From contig NC_060885.1 of the NCBI RefSeq assembly GCF_014805685.1, positions 18,342,132-18,406,131 on the forward strand: a stretch of DNA of 64,000 nt. The letters run 5' to 3'. Both the position numbers and the translations under genes were made by a program. Source of the stretch: Silurus meridionalis. Its lineage: Eukaryota; Chordata; Actinopteri; Siluriformes; Siluridae. The notes beneath the pieces were generated by a model. It had not been told where the DNA came from. It was given only the letters and a program-made list of their open reading frames with translations, and made no database searches. This document shows, piece after piece, positions 1 to 14,284 of this stretch (position 1 is the stretch's first letter; every line of letters starts with the position of its first letter).

Positions 1-838
1 TTAACCGTTAACGAGCAGTTGGACAGGGATCGGATCTGAACTCTTTCCTGTTTGCAGTGGTGATGGACAGGTTGACGGACAAGGTCAGACAGGAGTCTCC
101 GTGGACTATGATGTTTGCGGATGATATTCTGATTTGCGGTGTGAGTAGGGAGCAGGTTGAGAAGAGCCTGGAAAGGTGGAGGTAGGAGCTGGAGAGAAGA
201 GAGCTTAAAGTCAGTATGAGTAATACAGAGTGCCTGTGTGTGAATGAGAGGGAGGGCAGTGGAGTGGTGCAGTTGCAGGGAGAAGAGGTGGTGAAGGTAG
301 TTTAGGTACTTGGGGTCAACAGTGCAAAGTAATGGAGAGTGTGTTAGAGATGTGAAGAAAAGTGTGTAGGCAGGGTGGAGTGGGTGGACGAGTGGCAGGA
401 GTGATTTGTTATAGAAGAGTATCTGCAGGAGTGAAAGTAAAAGTTAATAGGACTGTGGTGAAACAAGTTATGTTGTATGGTTTAGAGACAGTGGCATTGA
501 GTAAAAGACTAAAATTGACTTCTTGACTTGACTTGAAGACAGGAGGTGAAGCTGGAGGTAGCAGAGCTAAAGAGGTTTTCATTGGGAGTGACAAGGGTGG
601 ACAGGATTAGAAATTTGTTCATTAGAGGGACAGCACATTTAGGATGTTTTGGGGACAAGGTGAGGGAGAAATAATTGAAATGGTTTGGATATGTGCAGAG
701 GAAGAGGTTTATGGATGTGGTGAGGGAAAACATGTAGGTAGTTGGTTTGAAAGGAGGCAGATGTAGAGGAAAAGGGGTATGGATCCGCTGTGACGACCCC
801 TAATGGGAGAAGCCGAAAGAGAAAGAAGACGATTATTA
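1..838 (+). mobile_element. RTE-like non-LTR retrotransposon (LINE), 3' part, broken copy 1
   Basis: This is the 3' half of a LINE reverse transcriptase, cut by the window's left edge. Reading the plus strand, bases 61-180 give DRLTDKVRQESPWTMMFADD, followed by an I-L-I-C run. The FADD stretch at about 111-122 is the catalytic motif of reverse transcriptases. The remainder matches two other copies here (4722-5150 and 59864-60454), down to the shared ending GGCGACCCCTAATGGGAGAAGCC and a purine tail that runs into an ATT microsatellite. The copy is dead: in-frame stops occur (for example TAG at 184-186) and frames shift. The clade is inferred from the short tandem-repeat tail and general resemblance, so RTE is likely but not proven. 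It also carries a short foreign insert near 510-538. Confidence 0.8.
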
Positions 839-2029
839 TTATTATTATTATTTAGTGGTGGGCTGTGCATTTCCCACCTAGGCCTTCAGTGGTGTCCTAC
901 TCAAACCAATCCACCAGGTATCTCATACAGTGAGAATGAATGCCAATACTGAAGCAAGAGACCCAGTGAACACAATTCAACAAGCCTCCCTTTACTGCAG
1001 CCACAGCTTTGTCACCTGCATCATCTCTTGCACAAGGATCAATATTAACCTCATAAAATGACACCTGGTTTTATGTGCATTTTTGTTAATTTTTTTTCCA
1101 TGCATTGCGGTTTTCCTGGAGAAATAAGATTATTTGACAAAGAAAATGCTAAAATATAAATGGTTTATGAAAAAGTTTAACAGCTGTTTGAACTGTTTTG
1201 GCTGAGCTTTCCTCAAGATGTCCCGATTATTTTGAAAAGACCTTGTAAGTGTAAATCCACACAAATATGTATAAGCTTTTGCAGTTTGTGTCAGATGCAC
1301 GTTGCGAGACTAGCACTCTCTATGACGTGAAAGACGTGAAAATGCCAACATGTTTGAACGCCTGCTAGGGAACCTTGGAGTGGCTAAATTACAGTCTGAT
1401 CCCATCAGCTTCAAGCAACATGGAAATGAATCTAACAAGAGCCTGCACTGTCCTTTTTGTTGGACTATTAGCAATACATGAGGTGATGTCTGAAATCTGA
1501 TTAGATAGAAACCCTGACTGTAACCTACACTCAGTGGCACAGCAGCAGCAGTGCACCCTGAGAAAAACGCTTTGAAATGGAAAGTCTATAGGGAATAGTT
1601 TAATACATATCCATGGAGAAAAATATATTAAAACTGAAGTCAATGATTCTGATAGAAATTGCCAATTGAAATTATTATTACTACAGCATTTATATTCTAA
1701 AAACAGACAGCAGCTCTTAAATAAACAATAACCTAACAATAACCTCTGGCAAAAAAGCATCAATCAATGTTTTTAGGTATATAATTGTTTGGATTTCATT
1801 TACTAGATCTCAAGAAATTTAAGTGGAAGACCCCTGGTCCAAAGATCCCTTTGACATGAGGTGCCATGTTAAACATGCAGTGGTCAGTATGAGATAATTG
1901 TACTCGAAGAACCAAATTTTAACTGCTCTAATACAAGATACACAGTATAGTCCTGTCAAGCAGACAAAAACATAAACATGATAAATAGGACATTTGGCTT
2001 TGCTTTGGTTATGATGTACAGCTGTTATC
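839..2029. other. Non-coding sequence, no gene recognised
   Basis: An (ATT)n run at about 832-853 ends the LINE. After it I see AT-rich sequence with no conserved reading frame. The short open frames on the minus strand (1389-1763, 1819-2079) have no recognisable domain and no codon signal. Confidence 0.5.
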
Positions 2030-2188
2030 ACTTTGGGACTCACTTTGTTGCCAGCTATTTTGACAATACATCTATACACGCTGCATAATGACTACTCTAA
2101 AATATGTCCAAGTTTTATTTCTATAGTATTGTCCCTTGAGAAAGTATATTACAATGGCTGCTCAAATGTGAGGGGTGTACTAACTTTT

Positions 2189-2191
<3 letters not shown>
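2030..2191 (+). mobile_element. 3' end of a decayed Tc1-like DNA transposon
   Basis: The stretch includes a 'CTGCATAATGACTACTCTAA' type segment and ends in 'GTGAGGGGTGTACTAACTTT'. It matches in order the region at about 20039-20160, which follows a recognisable Tc1-like transposase remnant. This is therefore the untranslated 3' flank of the same family. The terminal inverted repeat has been replaced by, or has run into, the TA microsatellite that follows. Confidence 0.6.

Positions 2192-2255
<64 letters not shown>
2192..2255. repeat. (TA)n microsatellite
   Basis: About 32 uninterrupted TA units directly after the Tc1-like 3' end. TA is the Tc1 target dinucleotide. Confidence 0.97.
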
Positions 2256-2257
<2 letters not shown>

Positions 2258-2644
2258 GACACATTCACAGAGGGCCAAAATGCTTCTCCAGACTTCTTTT
2301 TAAAGCTTTTTTTACAGACTGAGAAATCATTTAGTGGATGCTTAGCAGGGTCATAAAATGCAAAGCTGGTAGCAGTGGTAGTGCAGACTCAGCTCCAGGG
2401 GACTGATGGGACCAGAGCAAGAGGACCGGCCATGGCTGAAACTCGACTCTCCGCCTGTGTGGCATTAGCAGAACACCACACAGACCCACTGGCACCATCA
2501 GCACCAGAGGAAGGAAGCAGAGCGGAAAAGCAAGGGGGCAAAAAGGGGAAAAAAAGCATTAGAGGTGACTGACATTAAGAAAGATTAGAGAGCTACTGAG
2601 TGGATAAGATGAAGGAAAAAGAATAACCCCCTATTACACACCCA

Positions 2645-2645
<1 letters not shown>

Positions 2646-2722
<77 letters not shown>
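2646..2722. repeat. (CA)n microsatellite
   Basis: About 38 CA units without interruption. Confidence 0.97.
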
Positions 2723-2724
<2 letters not shown>

Positions 2725-2959
2725 ATTGCTTAATTACTCATGTACTGATCTAATTTTAAATGGTGTTTTGTTTATTGGATCTCCTAAATTCATCCATTTA
2801 TCCACCCATCCATGTTTTTTAACTTGTTTGTTTACTTGCTCAAACTTTTCATCTGTCTCATTAAAAGGCAGAGGTAAATTTAAAAAAAGGTTTCCCAGAA
2901 AGAGTGAAATATGTCAGGAATCCTAGAAACACATTTACACCCCCATTTGCAGACATATG

Positions 2960-2962
<3 letters not shown>

Positions 2963-3007
<45 letters not shown>
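2963..3007. repeat. (CA)n microsatellite
   Basis: About 22 CA units. Confidence 0.97.
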
Positions 3008-3009
<2 letters not shown>

Positions 3010-3521
3010 AACACAGAATTAAGTATTATTCAGTGGAATGGTGGAAAGGTAAGAGTATGAATATATTAGAATGTAATGTGACAACCTCAAAAGGTTACCA
3101 CTGTGTTAGAAATGATGTGAGGTTTTTGTGAAGAGCCATCTGTGTGTCTGCTGAACCACACAGAGATGAATTCTGCCAAACTGATGCTGATTATTTCATC
3201 CTGTTGTGACACTGAAGCCTTGAACAGTGGGCTCACTGCAGGCTGACGGAGAGGCAACAGGCACAGGCATATAATTGCAAAGGAATCTTGTTAAGAAGAC
3301 TACACTGCAAAATTTTTAAGAATTTGCCAATTTAGAGTACGTGAACAATTAAACTGAGAGTATGAGCTATGTAGTGTTGCTGATACAATTAAGTTAGTAT
3401 ACAGTACATACTTACAGAGGGATAGAAAATATATTCTAATTTTAGTTTTACAGTTATAATGCCTTATATCTAAGCTTTTAGCTGTCCAATTTGTGTCCAA
3501 TCAAATGCACTTTGAAATATA

Positions 3522-3836
3522 CAGCAGGTAAAATAAGTTTTGAACACGTCAACATTTTTCTCAGTAAAAATATTTCTTAAGTTGCAGTTGACATAAAATT
3601 TTTACCAGCTGTTGGTAACAACCCATGCAATCCACACATGCAAATATCTCAAACCATAGATTAAGTTATGTGTCCCTTTTTTCGTGTTCAATACTTTTTC
3701 CGTGTCATTTAACATTATTACACATAACTTAATTTATGGACAAGTATGGCTTGATTTCTTTGCATGTGTGGATTGCATGGGTTGTTAACAACATCTGGTA
3801 AAAATGTAATGTCAATAGCACCTTAAGAAATATGAA
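3522..3836. mobile_element. MITE-like non-autonomous element with long inverted repeats
   Basis: The left arm (about 3522-3645) and right arm (about 3756-3836) are inverted copies. For example 'CCCATGCAATCCACACATGC' on the left reappears reverse-complemented as 'GCATGTGTGGATTGCATGGG' on the right, and 'TTTTTACCAG' pairs with 'CTGGTAAAAA'. The left end reads ACAGCAGGTAAAATAAGTTT, resembling fish Tc1-like termini. The right arm stops at 'AAGAAATAT', so its outer end is lost. There is no coding sequence. The family assignment is inferred. Confidence 0.75.
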
Positions 3837-4133
3837 GCTAATTATCATAAAATGCAAACTGTCCTTATAGCTTTTTCCTCATGCAAAAAATCACACACAC
3901 AAAAAAAAAAACTATTCTGTGTTTAACAAACTAATATGTCTAGAAGCCTAAAATAATCTATTTACTGTACTGAAGAAACTGGAAGCCTACACAAATTGTA
4001 ACTTTTTGAGGAGTAAAAAAGTGCTACTTCATTTAGTTGATGACGTGTGCAGCTGTGCTGATTTGATATCACTTGTTGAAATTTTAAGTGTTTGTGTTTT
4101 CTTTGTCTTTTCCTAGATATTGAGGCGTATTAA

Positions 4134-4134
<1 letters not shown>

Positions 4135-4202
<68 letters not shown>

Positions 4203-4203
4203 T
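4135..4203. repeat. (TG)n microsatellite
   Basis: About 33 TG units ending in GGTGTGG. Confidence 0.97.
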
Positions 4204-4721
4204 GTGGTTGTGAATCCAGAAAGCTTGTCTCTCAAACAGCTCTATTTTTCTGTCTTGTGGAAACCTAATGCCTTCAGTGCCCCAGGGGAAGAGGAATGCT
4301 AATAAACGATCCACGGCCCAGCACCAATCCAAGGTGTCGTGGTTGGAAACGTCTGTTCCAGTATACACAGCATGACAAAGTCACAACGGGCAAATTGGCA
4401 ATGTGAAATCCTGCACAGCTGATAATACGCTCTATTTTTTTCTCAGTTGCATCATTTATCCAGCGTGAGTTTGTCAGGATCAGCAGGAGGGTGGCGTATT
4501 ATATCTGCTGTTGACTGTTGTGGAACTCAGTCAAACTTTCCGCATGGCTGATTTACCTCACTGATTTTGCTGTTTCAAGTAAATATATTAAGAATCATGA
4601 CTCACAATCCATTTAATTTCATTTCAATAACTTTATAAGTGGACAGGAAGGGAAACTGAACAATACTTTAAGTGAGTTAGCAGTTGTATTTTTTTGTACT
4701 TATTCTTTGCTTGAGCATTCT

Positions 4722-5150
4722 GTCTCTCATTGCATTGAGAAACAGTGGCATTGAGTAAAATACAGGAGGTGGAGCCGGAGGTAGCAGAGCTGAAGATGTT
4801 AAGGTTTTCTTTGGGAGTGACGAGGATGGACAGGATTAGAAATAAGTTTATTAAAGGGACAGCGCATGTAGGACGTTTTGGACACAAGGTGAGAGAGGCC
4901 TGATTCAGATGGTTTGGACATGTGCAGAGGAGGGACATGGGGTATATCGGTAGGAGAATGCTCAGGATGGAGCCACCAGGAAAGATAAAAAAGAGGAAGC
5001 CCAAGGAAGAGGTTTATGGATGTGGTGATGAAAGACATGCAGGTAGTTGGTTTGAAAGAGGCAGATGTAGAGGACAGGGGGGTATGGAGATGGATGATCC
5101 GCTGTGGCGACCCCTAATGGGAGAAGCCAAAAGAGGAAGAAGAAGAAGAA
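4722..5150 (+). mobile_element. RTE-like LINE, 5'-truncated copy 2 with target-site duplication
   Basis: The body is homologous to copies 1 and 3: the translated stretch contains the GYIGRRMLRMEPPG segment, and the copy ends CGACCCCTAATGGGAGAAGC plus a (GAA)n tail. It is flanked by an 11-bp direct repeat, TTGAGCATTCT, at 4711-4721 and 5151-5161. That repeat is the expected target-site duplication of target-primed reverse transcription. Only the C-terminal tail of the ORF remains, so it is inactive. The first 15 or so bases after the left duplication do not match the other copies. Confidence 0.85.
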
Positions 5151-5161
5151 TTGAGCATTCT

Positions 5162-6257
5162 AATTTTTACGACACTAATTTTATAAACGCACAATTATTG
5201 CAGCGTGCATTTCAGTTTGACCATTTTTATAAAAAATATATAAATAAATGTATATAAGAGACCAAATTAAAACCTTCAACGCAACACTCGTGAATAAACA
5301 TTACTGATGTGGCATCTTAAATCAAGCACCAAAATCCGCCATAATGCACACAATAAACCCTCTGCGGTCAACAAACGTGCTGGCGCGTTTAATGGCATTT
5401 TTTCCTTATAATGCCGAAATTACTCGTGCAGATAAAAGCAATATGCAATACATTATTTGAATCTGTAAAGGGTCTACCTTTATTTGTTTACACTCATAAC
5501 AACAATACACTGCGTTCTGTGCGCTCTCTGCCATCTCTGTCATCTCTCCTCACAGACACATAAATAAAACAACCTGAATCTCAGTGAATACTTGCCACAT
5601 AATGAATATATAATTCGAAAGCTTGAAATGTCTACTTTTAAGTAAACAAATTCACATCGAAAACAAATATTCTCTGATCATGTAATCTGTATGAAAGTTA
5701 GAAGAGGAACAGTTTCTTTAGTGACACTAAAACAGGTAGTGGCTACCTTTTACTTAAGCAAATGCAAAACACAAACTTTGTTACTTTTAATTTGAGTAAA
5801 AATTTATAGTCAGTACTTCAACTTTTACCCGAGTATTTTAAAACATGAGTAACTGTACTTCTACTTAAGTAAAGAAAATATGTGTACTTTTGCCTCCTCT
5901 GGTGAACACATACTGGCTCATTTATTTCCCTGAACTATTTGTAAACCTAATCTTAGTAAAGCACCTTTAAACTGAATTTGCAGACCAGGAAAGAGAGAGC
6001 GAAAAAGAGAACAAGAGAAACAGTTCATGAGTGTGGAATGTATTAGGTGTAATGAGGGTCTATGCCTTCTTATTCACACTCCTGGCATAAAGGAAATGTA
6101 GGGCCCCAGAAGAGAATTTGATGGGGTATGTTGTGCACATACTGAGCAATCAAGTAGGTTAGAGTCGGGTAGGGTAGTGTACCAGTAAAGAGGCATTTTG
6201 AGCAGAGGACTGTGGTATATTTTTGGGCAACTTAGTGGTTCTCCTGAGGTTTACTAG

Positions 6258-6258
<1 letters not shown>
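5162..6258. other. Non-coding sequence with a decayed ACTTAAGTA-rich repeat
   Basis: No gene recognised. At about 5740-5905 there are runs such as TTTACTTAAG, GAGTAAAAAT and CTACTTAAGTAAAG. The same vocabulary recurs at 10130-10590, 11195-11400 and 19210-19310, which suggests remnants of one dispersed repeat family, possibly a DNA-transposon derivative. Confidence 0.45.

Positions 6259-6336
<78 letters not shown>
6259..6336. repeat. (TG)n then (AG)4 microsatellite
   Basis: About 35 TG units, then a short GA run. Confidence 0.97.
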
Positions 6337-6621
6337 GGGGTTTAATGAGCAGGTCTGTCTGTTTTTCTCTTTCTTTCGTCTCGTTGTCTCCCTACTGTGG
6401 CGTCAGGGCTGTCCAGGCTCTCTGTGTACTGTCTCCCCCTGTGCTCTTTCTCCCACCACTCCTAAGAGGCACCATGACAGCCTACTGCAAAATAGAGTAA
6501 TTACACATAATCAGCTTCTTTAAGCAGGGAGTGGGGGAGATAGACGGAGAAATGGAAATGAATGAGAGACGAAGAGACAACTGCACGTAACAACAACATC
6601 AAAGCTTGTATAAGAGCAGGT

Positions 6622-6629
<8 letters not shown>

Positions 6630-6675
<46 letters not shown>
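6630..6675. repeat. (GA)n microsatellite
   Basis: About 22 GA units after a short CA run. Confidence 0.97.
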
Positions 6676-6677
<2 letters not shown>

Positions 6678-7047
6678 TGATAGACCACGGGGCTATTATA
6701 GTGGTTAGGTCACACCACTTAGCACTTAGAAACCAGAAAACCAATGGCCAGGAAGTGAGACAGGGAGACTGAAAGAACAAGAGGAAGACAGGAAGAGACA
6801 GATAAATGAACACAGTGAGAGAGGAGACAACTACAGTCTACAGGTAACGCCATACACAGCACATCAAAGGCTCTGAAATTACAGCCTCAATGCCAGTGAC
6901 GCCACAATGAGGCCACAGCTTCAGACACATCCTCACACTGCTGAACTTCACATGCTAGCAAACACACACCAATACATGTCGCTATTGGGCAAAAGAAACA
7001 TATGTATAAACACAGTAAGTAAGAAAACACTGTAAATAATAATATTA

Positions 7048-7082
<35 letters not shown>

Positions 7083-7928
7083 ATTATCAGAAAAAAATAT
7101 TTTGTAATGTTAGATATTTCAGATGATTCACTGTAGAGCTGTTAAACTAAATAGTTTTTTTATTTTGTGGTTTAATGGTTTTAATTATGAAAATCACTGG
7201 TTGTCCAAGTTCGGGGGAGGGGCCAGACAGGGGTCAGAAGTTACCAAGGAGCAATGGGGTCAGAAATAGATTAGAACACACTGGGGATGAATAAGAAACA
7301 AACATTTCTCTAAATAAATTAAGTAATAAATAAATAATAATTCTGGAATAAAATCAATCATTTTACTAAGTAGAACAATAATTTAAACAATTAAATAATT
7401 AGAGATCAGAATACAAGATATCATCTGGATCATGTGGCATCATCCAGAAAACATCCTATGTGAGCCTCGAAAGCTTTCTCAGATGCTGACTCACAGCTTG
7501 TGTGGAATCTTTACACAGTTTGAGCTTCTGGCTTTGTGACAGTTCAGCTCTCCAACAGAGAGAAGAAATATATGGGATAAATTTTGAAGACAGAGTAAAG
7601 TTAATTTTCCATAACTGTAACAGACTATATCAAATGTATGACAGCATAGACTGATGACAAAATTATACGTGCAAATTATAGTGAAGAAAAAAATAACATT
7701 AAAAAGTCCTTTTTAAAACACAGAATTTATGCTAGAATGTAAATCTTTTATGCTTTTAACACACAATCCGAATAAAGCGGGAACTATATCTGTATTTCTC
7801 TCGCATTATGTGATAATACGACCTGTCGTGTCTATGACTCTATAAAAGAGGCTCCACTTTTCACCCACCACAAATTGGCCTCACACCGAGTCATAATTTA
7901 GCGGCTCCATTAAAATAATCAGAAACAG

Positions 7929-7929
<1 letters not shown>
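6676..7929. other. Non-coding sequence
   Basis: Contains an (ATT)n run at 7048-7081. I see no gene, transposon end or conserved frame. Confidence 0.5.

Positions 7930-7981
<52 letters not shown>
7930..7981. repeat. (CT)n microsatellite
   Basis: About 25 CT units followed by (GT)4. Confidence 0.97.
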
Positions 7982-7989
<8 letters not shown>

Positions 7990-8916
7990 CAAAAAGCAGG
8001 CGAATCTGCATTGGAAAGTATGACGATGGAAACTGTCCTTGGTCATGAAGTTATAAACAAATAATAACGAGACAATCATGATGAGGCAATTAATTAGTGG
8101 TGAAGTTTAAACGTTTCGATTTTCCATTTTTCATGTTTACATTTTGGGAAAATTTGGGGCTGTAGAATTGCTTGGTTGCAAACTACAGCTAATAACGAAC
8201 AAAACAATTACCCTCTGAATTGTCACTGAGACTTTTCCCATGCAGTGAGAGTACTATTCTCTCAGTCGGCTTGCTAAAAGATTCAACCATGAAAAATACA
8301 ATACAATACATATTTTATAATATATGTAATACCAATCTAATACATTTTTAACAATTTTACAATAGATCATTAAAATGAAAAGAGAATACAAAACACAAAC
8401 GTAACCCATGACTAGTTCATAGGAAATGTAATCTGCAGTGACTGTCAGTTTGACCAACTTTCATCAATGCACTCCAGAAATCATCTGCATTTCCCACATA
8501 CACCCAAACAGACAAAAGTCACACACACCCACACACACCCACCCACACACACACACACTCACATCTGCCTCTTAATATGATGAGACACTATGTAGGGGTG
8601 AGACACAGACTGACTGACTATCATAGGCAGACGGGGAGGTGTGCAGCTGTGCGGAACACCCTCCACAAGTCATGAACCTCCATTAGAAAGTAAAAGCAAT
8701 GAAAGCAAGAGCTGGGTGGAAAGGTAGCAGCATGATGACCAAAAAGGAGAAGAAGTTCAACAAAATGCAAGTTAAAAATTAAATAAAAAGTGGTTACGGA
8801 GTGGTCATATGGAATCTATCGGTGTACTTTTCATATTCTATGGCGGTCCTGAATTAAACATAAATCGGCTCTCTCATGACAAGCTGAAACAGATGTGTTC
8901 AAGCCTTTAGTCTGGA

Positions 8917-8920
<4 letters not shown>
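7982..8920. other. Non-coding sequence
   Basis: Nothing recognised apart from a degenerate CA-rich stretch at 8520-8562. Confidence 0.5.

Positions 8921-9001
<81 letters not shown>
8921..9001. repeat. (TA)n microsatellite
   Basis: About 40 uninterrupted TA units. Confidence 0.97.
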
Positions 9002-9004
<3 letters not shown>

Positions 9005-9361
9005 GTATGTACATATGTACAGTACACCTAGCCCTCCATACTACAGACTTCGAGTAGCACGCACATCAGCACCCACATTATGGTCTCTACACAAATAAAC
9101 TATCTCTTACCAAACCACACATAGAAATGAAGGCCAAAAATGTGGAGAAGACTGAAACAAGCCACAAACAAGAGGGGGAAAAAAAATGCTCCTTATTGTT
9201 CGAACTGAGAAGACATTCAGTCTGTGGTTAGTGGCCTGGAGCTGTGCTGAGGTGCACAAATTCACCTAGAGATCGGCCTAGTACAATTTACAATGCATAC
9301 CACTGCTTTAACCATGTGAAGAGAAGCATCATTAATGAAATTCAGATTTTCAAATTTAAAA

Positions 9362-9903
<542 letters not shown>

Positions 9904-10129
9904 TAAACATCTGATTTACACTTACTTGTGTACAATACACTTCAGAAGTGTCACAAATCACATGTTCTCATATGAGGGTTTTAGCATCTTGTCTCCATAT
10001 CAAAACTGCACTCATCAATTAATTTTGTGTTAAAAATGAAGAATTACACCTGATACAACACATATTACTAGTTACATAAGTTAGCTATTAGTCAGGCAAT
10101 ACTGAATGTAGCCTAGAAAAAAAGGTGAG

Positions 10130-10590
10130 AATGATTACTATTACTGTACTTAAGTCCAGGTTATGCGTTTGTGTACTTTACTTTTATTCACTTACAAATA
10201 CTTTTGACTTTTTTTCACTTTTATTATCATAGAATCAAATACCACTGAAAAGTCACCTTACACCTCACAACTGTGAGTGTTAACAAATGTTATATCTAGA
10301 ATAATAGGTAATCCTTCTGACTGTTGCTACTTCTAGGACATTTTAGGAAGTGATGTTTAGATTTAACTAGTTTGTATGGGCATAGCTTTCTACAATTTTG
10401 AGAGATTGGAATATTTTATAGAATATTTATTGAAAAGCCTTTACTTTTAATTTCTGTTACTTCTATTAGTGAATGTAAGAGTAAAACTGGAGTAAGAAAC
10501 TAAAGCTGTTCAGCATCTTTTACCAGAACTTTTATTCACATTTATTACTTTAGTAAAGAATGTGGGTGCTTTTCCCACCTCTGCTTGGCA
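10130..10590. repeat. Decayed dispersed repeat (ACTTAAGTA-rich)
   Basis: Begins with 'TACTGTACTTAAGTCCAGG' and ends with 'TTTTCCCACCTCTGCTTGG', with several TACTTTTACTT-like words inside. It shares this vocabulary with 5740-5905 and 19210-19310. No coding capacity. Boundaries are approximate. Confidence 0.4.
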
Positions 10591-10899
10591 CTGTTCACAT
10601 CATGTCTATTTTCAGCCATATTTCCCTGCAAAATGGTTAATTTTTTAAACTTGTGTATAAAACCACTTAAAATGTTGATTTGGACTAACTGTCAAAATTA
10701 GCACAAAGTAAGTACTTTTTAGTAGGGCACATTATGTGATTTGAGACATATAATTTCGTCTTGAAGTGCTCTTCTCCCTCTAGTGGCCAACATTAAAAGT
10801 ACAACGAACACTAGTTCGGATGCATATTAAGAATTAGTGTGTTGCCTCGCGGTGGTGGTCGAAGTACACGATTCCTTTACGTGAGTCAAAAACAAAATT

Positions 10900-11084
<185 letters not shown>

Positions 11085-11160
11085 TTTTTTACATTGTTAT
11101 ATATATATTATTATATTTTATATATTATATTATATATTATTTAATAAAATATATATATTT

Positions 11161-13202
11161 TTAAGATTAAATTTTGTATTTTTGCAGCAAACACAGTGAG
11201 AGTACCTTTACTCCCTTTACTCACAATTTTTGTATTATTTAATTCAAATTAGGGAGGACCACCATGTTTGAAATTAAAAAGTAAAGTACTCTACATTAAA
11301 ATGTAGTGAAGTAAAAGTTTAAAACTACTAAATGTAAAAAAGTCTAAGTAAAAAAGTCTAAGTTTTGGTTTTACTTCTGAAGGGAGTAAAACCAAAACAT
11401 TGTTATCTACCATCATAATCAACACACCAGGATGTCACATTGGTGTTTTATATTACTAGGATATTAGGATACTGTTTATTTCTGCGTCAATGTGAAGCAA
11501 CATAATAATTAATATTTACATAGATAGGCCTTGTTCATTAATTACTTGTGTGCTTGTCACACTGTCAATATAATTAAAATGCAATTAGGCTTTAAATGTT
11601 GCTTTTTACATAAAGTTCTGTAAATTCTACAGGCTGTTCCTGCCAGATCTAAGCAGCAGGAAACAGTAAACTGGTGGCCGGTTCTGCTCATTGAGTTAAT
11701 GACTGTTTTTTAGATTGTCACATCATTATGGTGTTTTTGCTCTTCACTTAATTGTCATGCACTTGAGATGAATTAAACAAGTCAACAAGTTCACAACAAT
11801 GTCAGGTTAAGAAGTAATTTCATTCCTCATCTCAGCACATTACACACACTAACTCGAGATATGCAGCAATTTCTAATGCTGGTAACAAAATTGCATAAGT
11901 GAGAGATTATTTAAAATCCAGAAATGTATTGGAATGTTTTTGTAGATCAATGCAAGTAATTAAAATAATCTAAATATGCATATTTGACATGAGCTGTGCA
12001 GGAGCTACTGGGATTTATTTAACAGTAGTGCCTCAAGAATTGAAATGTGCAGAGAAGAATAATAATTTATAAAACTCTTGCTGCAATTATTAAGATAACA
12101 TTATCAGACATAACACAGAAAGCAAATGCCCCGACAGAATTTGTATGGAATCTAAATATAGATAGACCTGAATAAATATTCTGGAGAACTCCAGAACAAG
12201 TTAACATGCACTGTTAGATAACATCATCAATACTAACCACAACTTACAAGGAAAACATTTATCTTCTGAACCAACAGAATCTCCTTTGTGTCTGCTTTGT
12301 GCCCATAAAATGGAAGCAAGTGTAACAAAAGAGGAACAGCAGGACTGTGTAATATACTGCTTGTTTTCAAGCTGAACCTAAATACCAAGGCATAAAATAT
12401 CAATAAGAAATCAATAGCGAATTGAAATAGCACAGTGAAATCTGCAAGATGGGAGTTGAGATAAAGCGGAAGAGAATCAGCCAATCAGAGCTTGAATTGA
12501 GGAACACATGCCTAAAGTATGTCGACTAATTTAATGGTAAATTATTCTCAGCTAAATACTCGATAGAAAAAAACCCTTCTTGCATTATTTACATATACAC
12601 AATTGTCTCTGCTAGGCAGCTTTGGACACAATGAGTTAACTTCAAGCCTTGAATGCCACTGTGGTTGCATAATAGTAGAGGTGAGAAGGCATTAAGTAAA
12701 TGATGTGCAATAAGAGAGCAATCAAGAGCTGGGTGATAAGAGCAGGTTTGGGTAAATACACCATTAGCAAGAGCATGCCTCTCTGTGTGGGCTGCCCAGG
12801 CACTTACCCGCTTTATTGCTCAACAACGCTGAACAAAACTAGCCAGCTACTGTCAAACAAGTGCTCTGGCACTGGTTTAAAAGGACAGTGGAAAATGAAT
12901 AATAAAACAAGCGCAATAGTCAGCATGTGGAACACCGGCATCACACTTTCCACTGCATGTCTGAGAAGAAGTGAGCTTTAGCTGTATGAGAAATTCAAAT
13001 GAAGTTAAACATGTCAGAAAACACATAATTAACTTTTAGCTGCAAACCAGTAGACACATAATAAGTGCTCTAAAACTGGAGTTTCAGAAAACAAGGTATT
13101 ACAAGAACAGGAGTGTGAGATCAAAACTAATTGCTTTTCAAGCACTTCAAAGATCATATACAGTAATGGACACTTTCACTACTTTACAAGTTTTTTTTTA
13201 AG
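11161..13202. other. Non-coding sequence, no gene recognised
   Basis: The first 240 bases carry more of the ACTTTTACT-type decayed repeat. The rest is AT-rich with only short chance frames, such as 12233-12484 minus and 12700-12981 plus. Neither has a domain. Confidence 0.5.
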
Positions 13203-13490
13203 TGAACTTGGGTGGCATAGTGGTGCTGTGGGTACAGTAGTTGAGTCCTGCGCTTGGGTTAATATCCGTGCAGAGTTTCACAAATTCTCTGAGTGGGTTA
13301 TTTCTGGGTTCTTTGGCATCATCCCAAATACAGTTAGAGGGGCAATTGTAAATGGCCTCTAAGTGTAAACGAGTGTGTGAAAGTGTAAATGTGCATGTGC
13401 ATGTGCTTGTGTGTGTATAGTGCATTGAAATGGACTGAAGATCCATCTAGGATGTATATTCTAACCTCACACCCTGTTTTACACACACAA
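13203..13490 (+). mobile_element. SINE-like interspersed repeat
   Basis: Starts 'GGGTGGCATAGTGGTGCTGT', a form of the 'GGGCGGCACGGTGGTGC' head common in fish short interspersed repeats. It continues with 'GCAGAGTTTCACAAATTCTC', 'GGGTTATTTCTGGGTTCTTT' and a 'AGTGCATTGAAATGGACTGA' segment. Related tail or antisense fragments are at 15925-16085 and 20930-21045. The copy is diverged, and the family name cannot be fixed without a repeat library. Confidence 0.6.
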
Positions 13491-13497
13491 ACACACA

Positions 13498-14170
<673 letters not shown>

Positions 14171-14200
14171 TATATATATATATACACACACACATATACA

Positions 14201-14282
<82 letters not shown>
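14171..14282. repeat. (TA)n microsatellite with a short interruption
   Basis: A short TA run, then 'CACACACACATATACAGTG' at about 14185-14203, then about 39 TA units. Continues the TA array on the other side of the Tc1-like insertion. Confidence 0.96.

Positions 14283-14284
<2 letters not shown>

Noticed and set aside
2375..2572. 65-residue plus-strand frame with a Lys-rich end
   Set aside because: No domain, no splice context and low-complexity composition; treated as chance.
4922..5257. A 111-residue plus-strand frame as a host gene
   Set aside because: It is the C-terminal tail of RTE-like LINE copy 2 running into flanking DNA.
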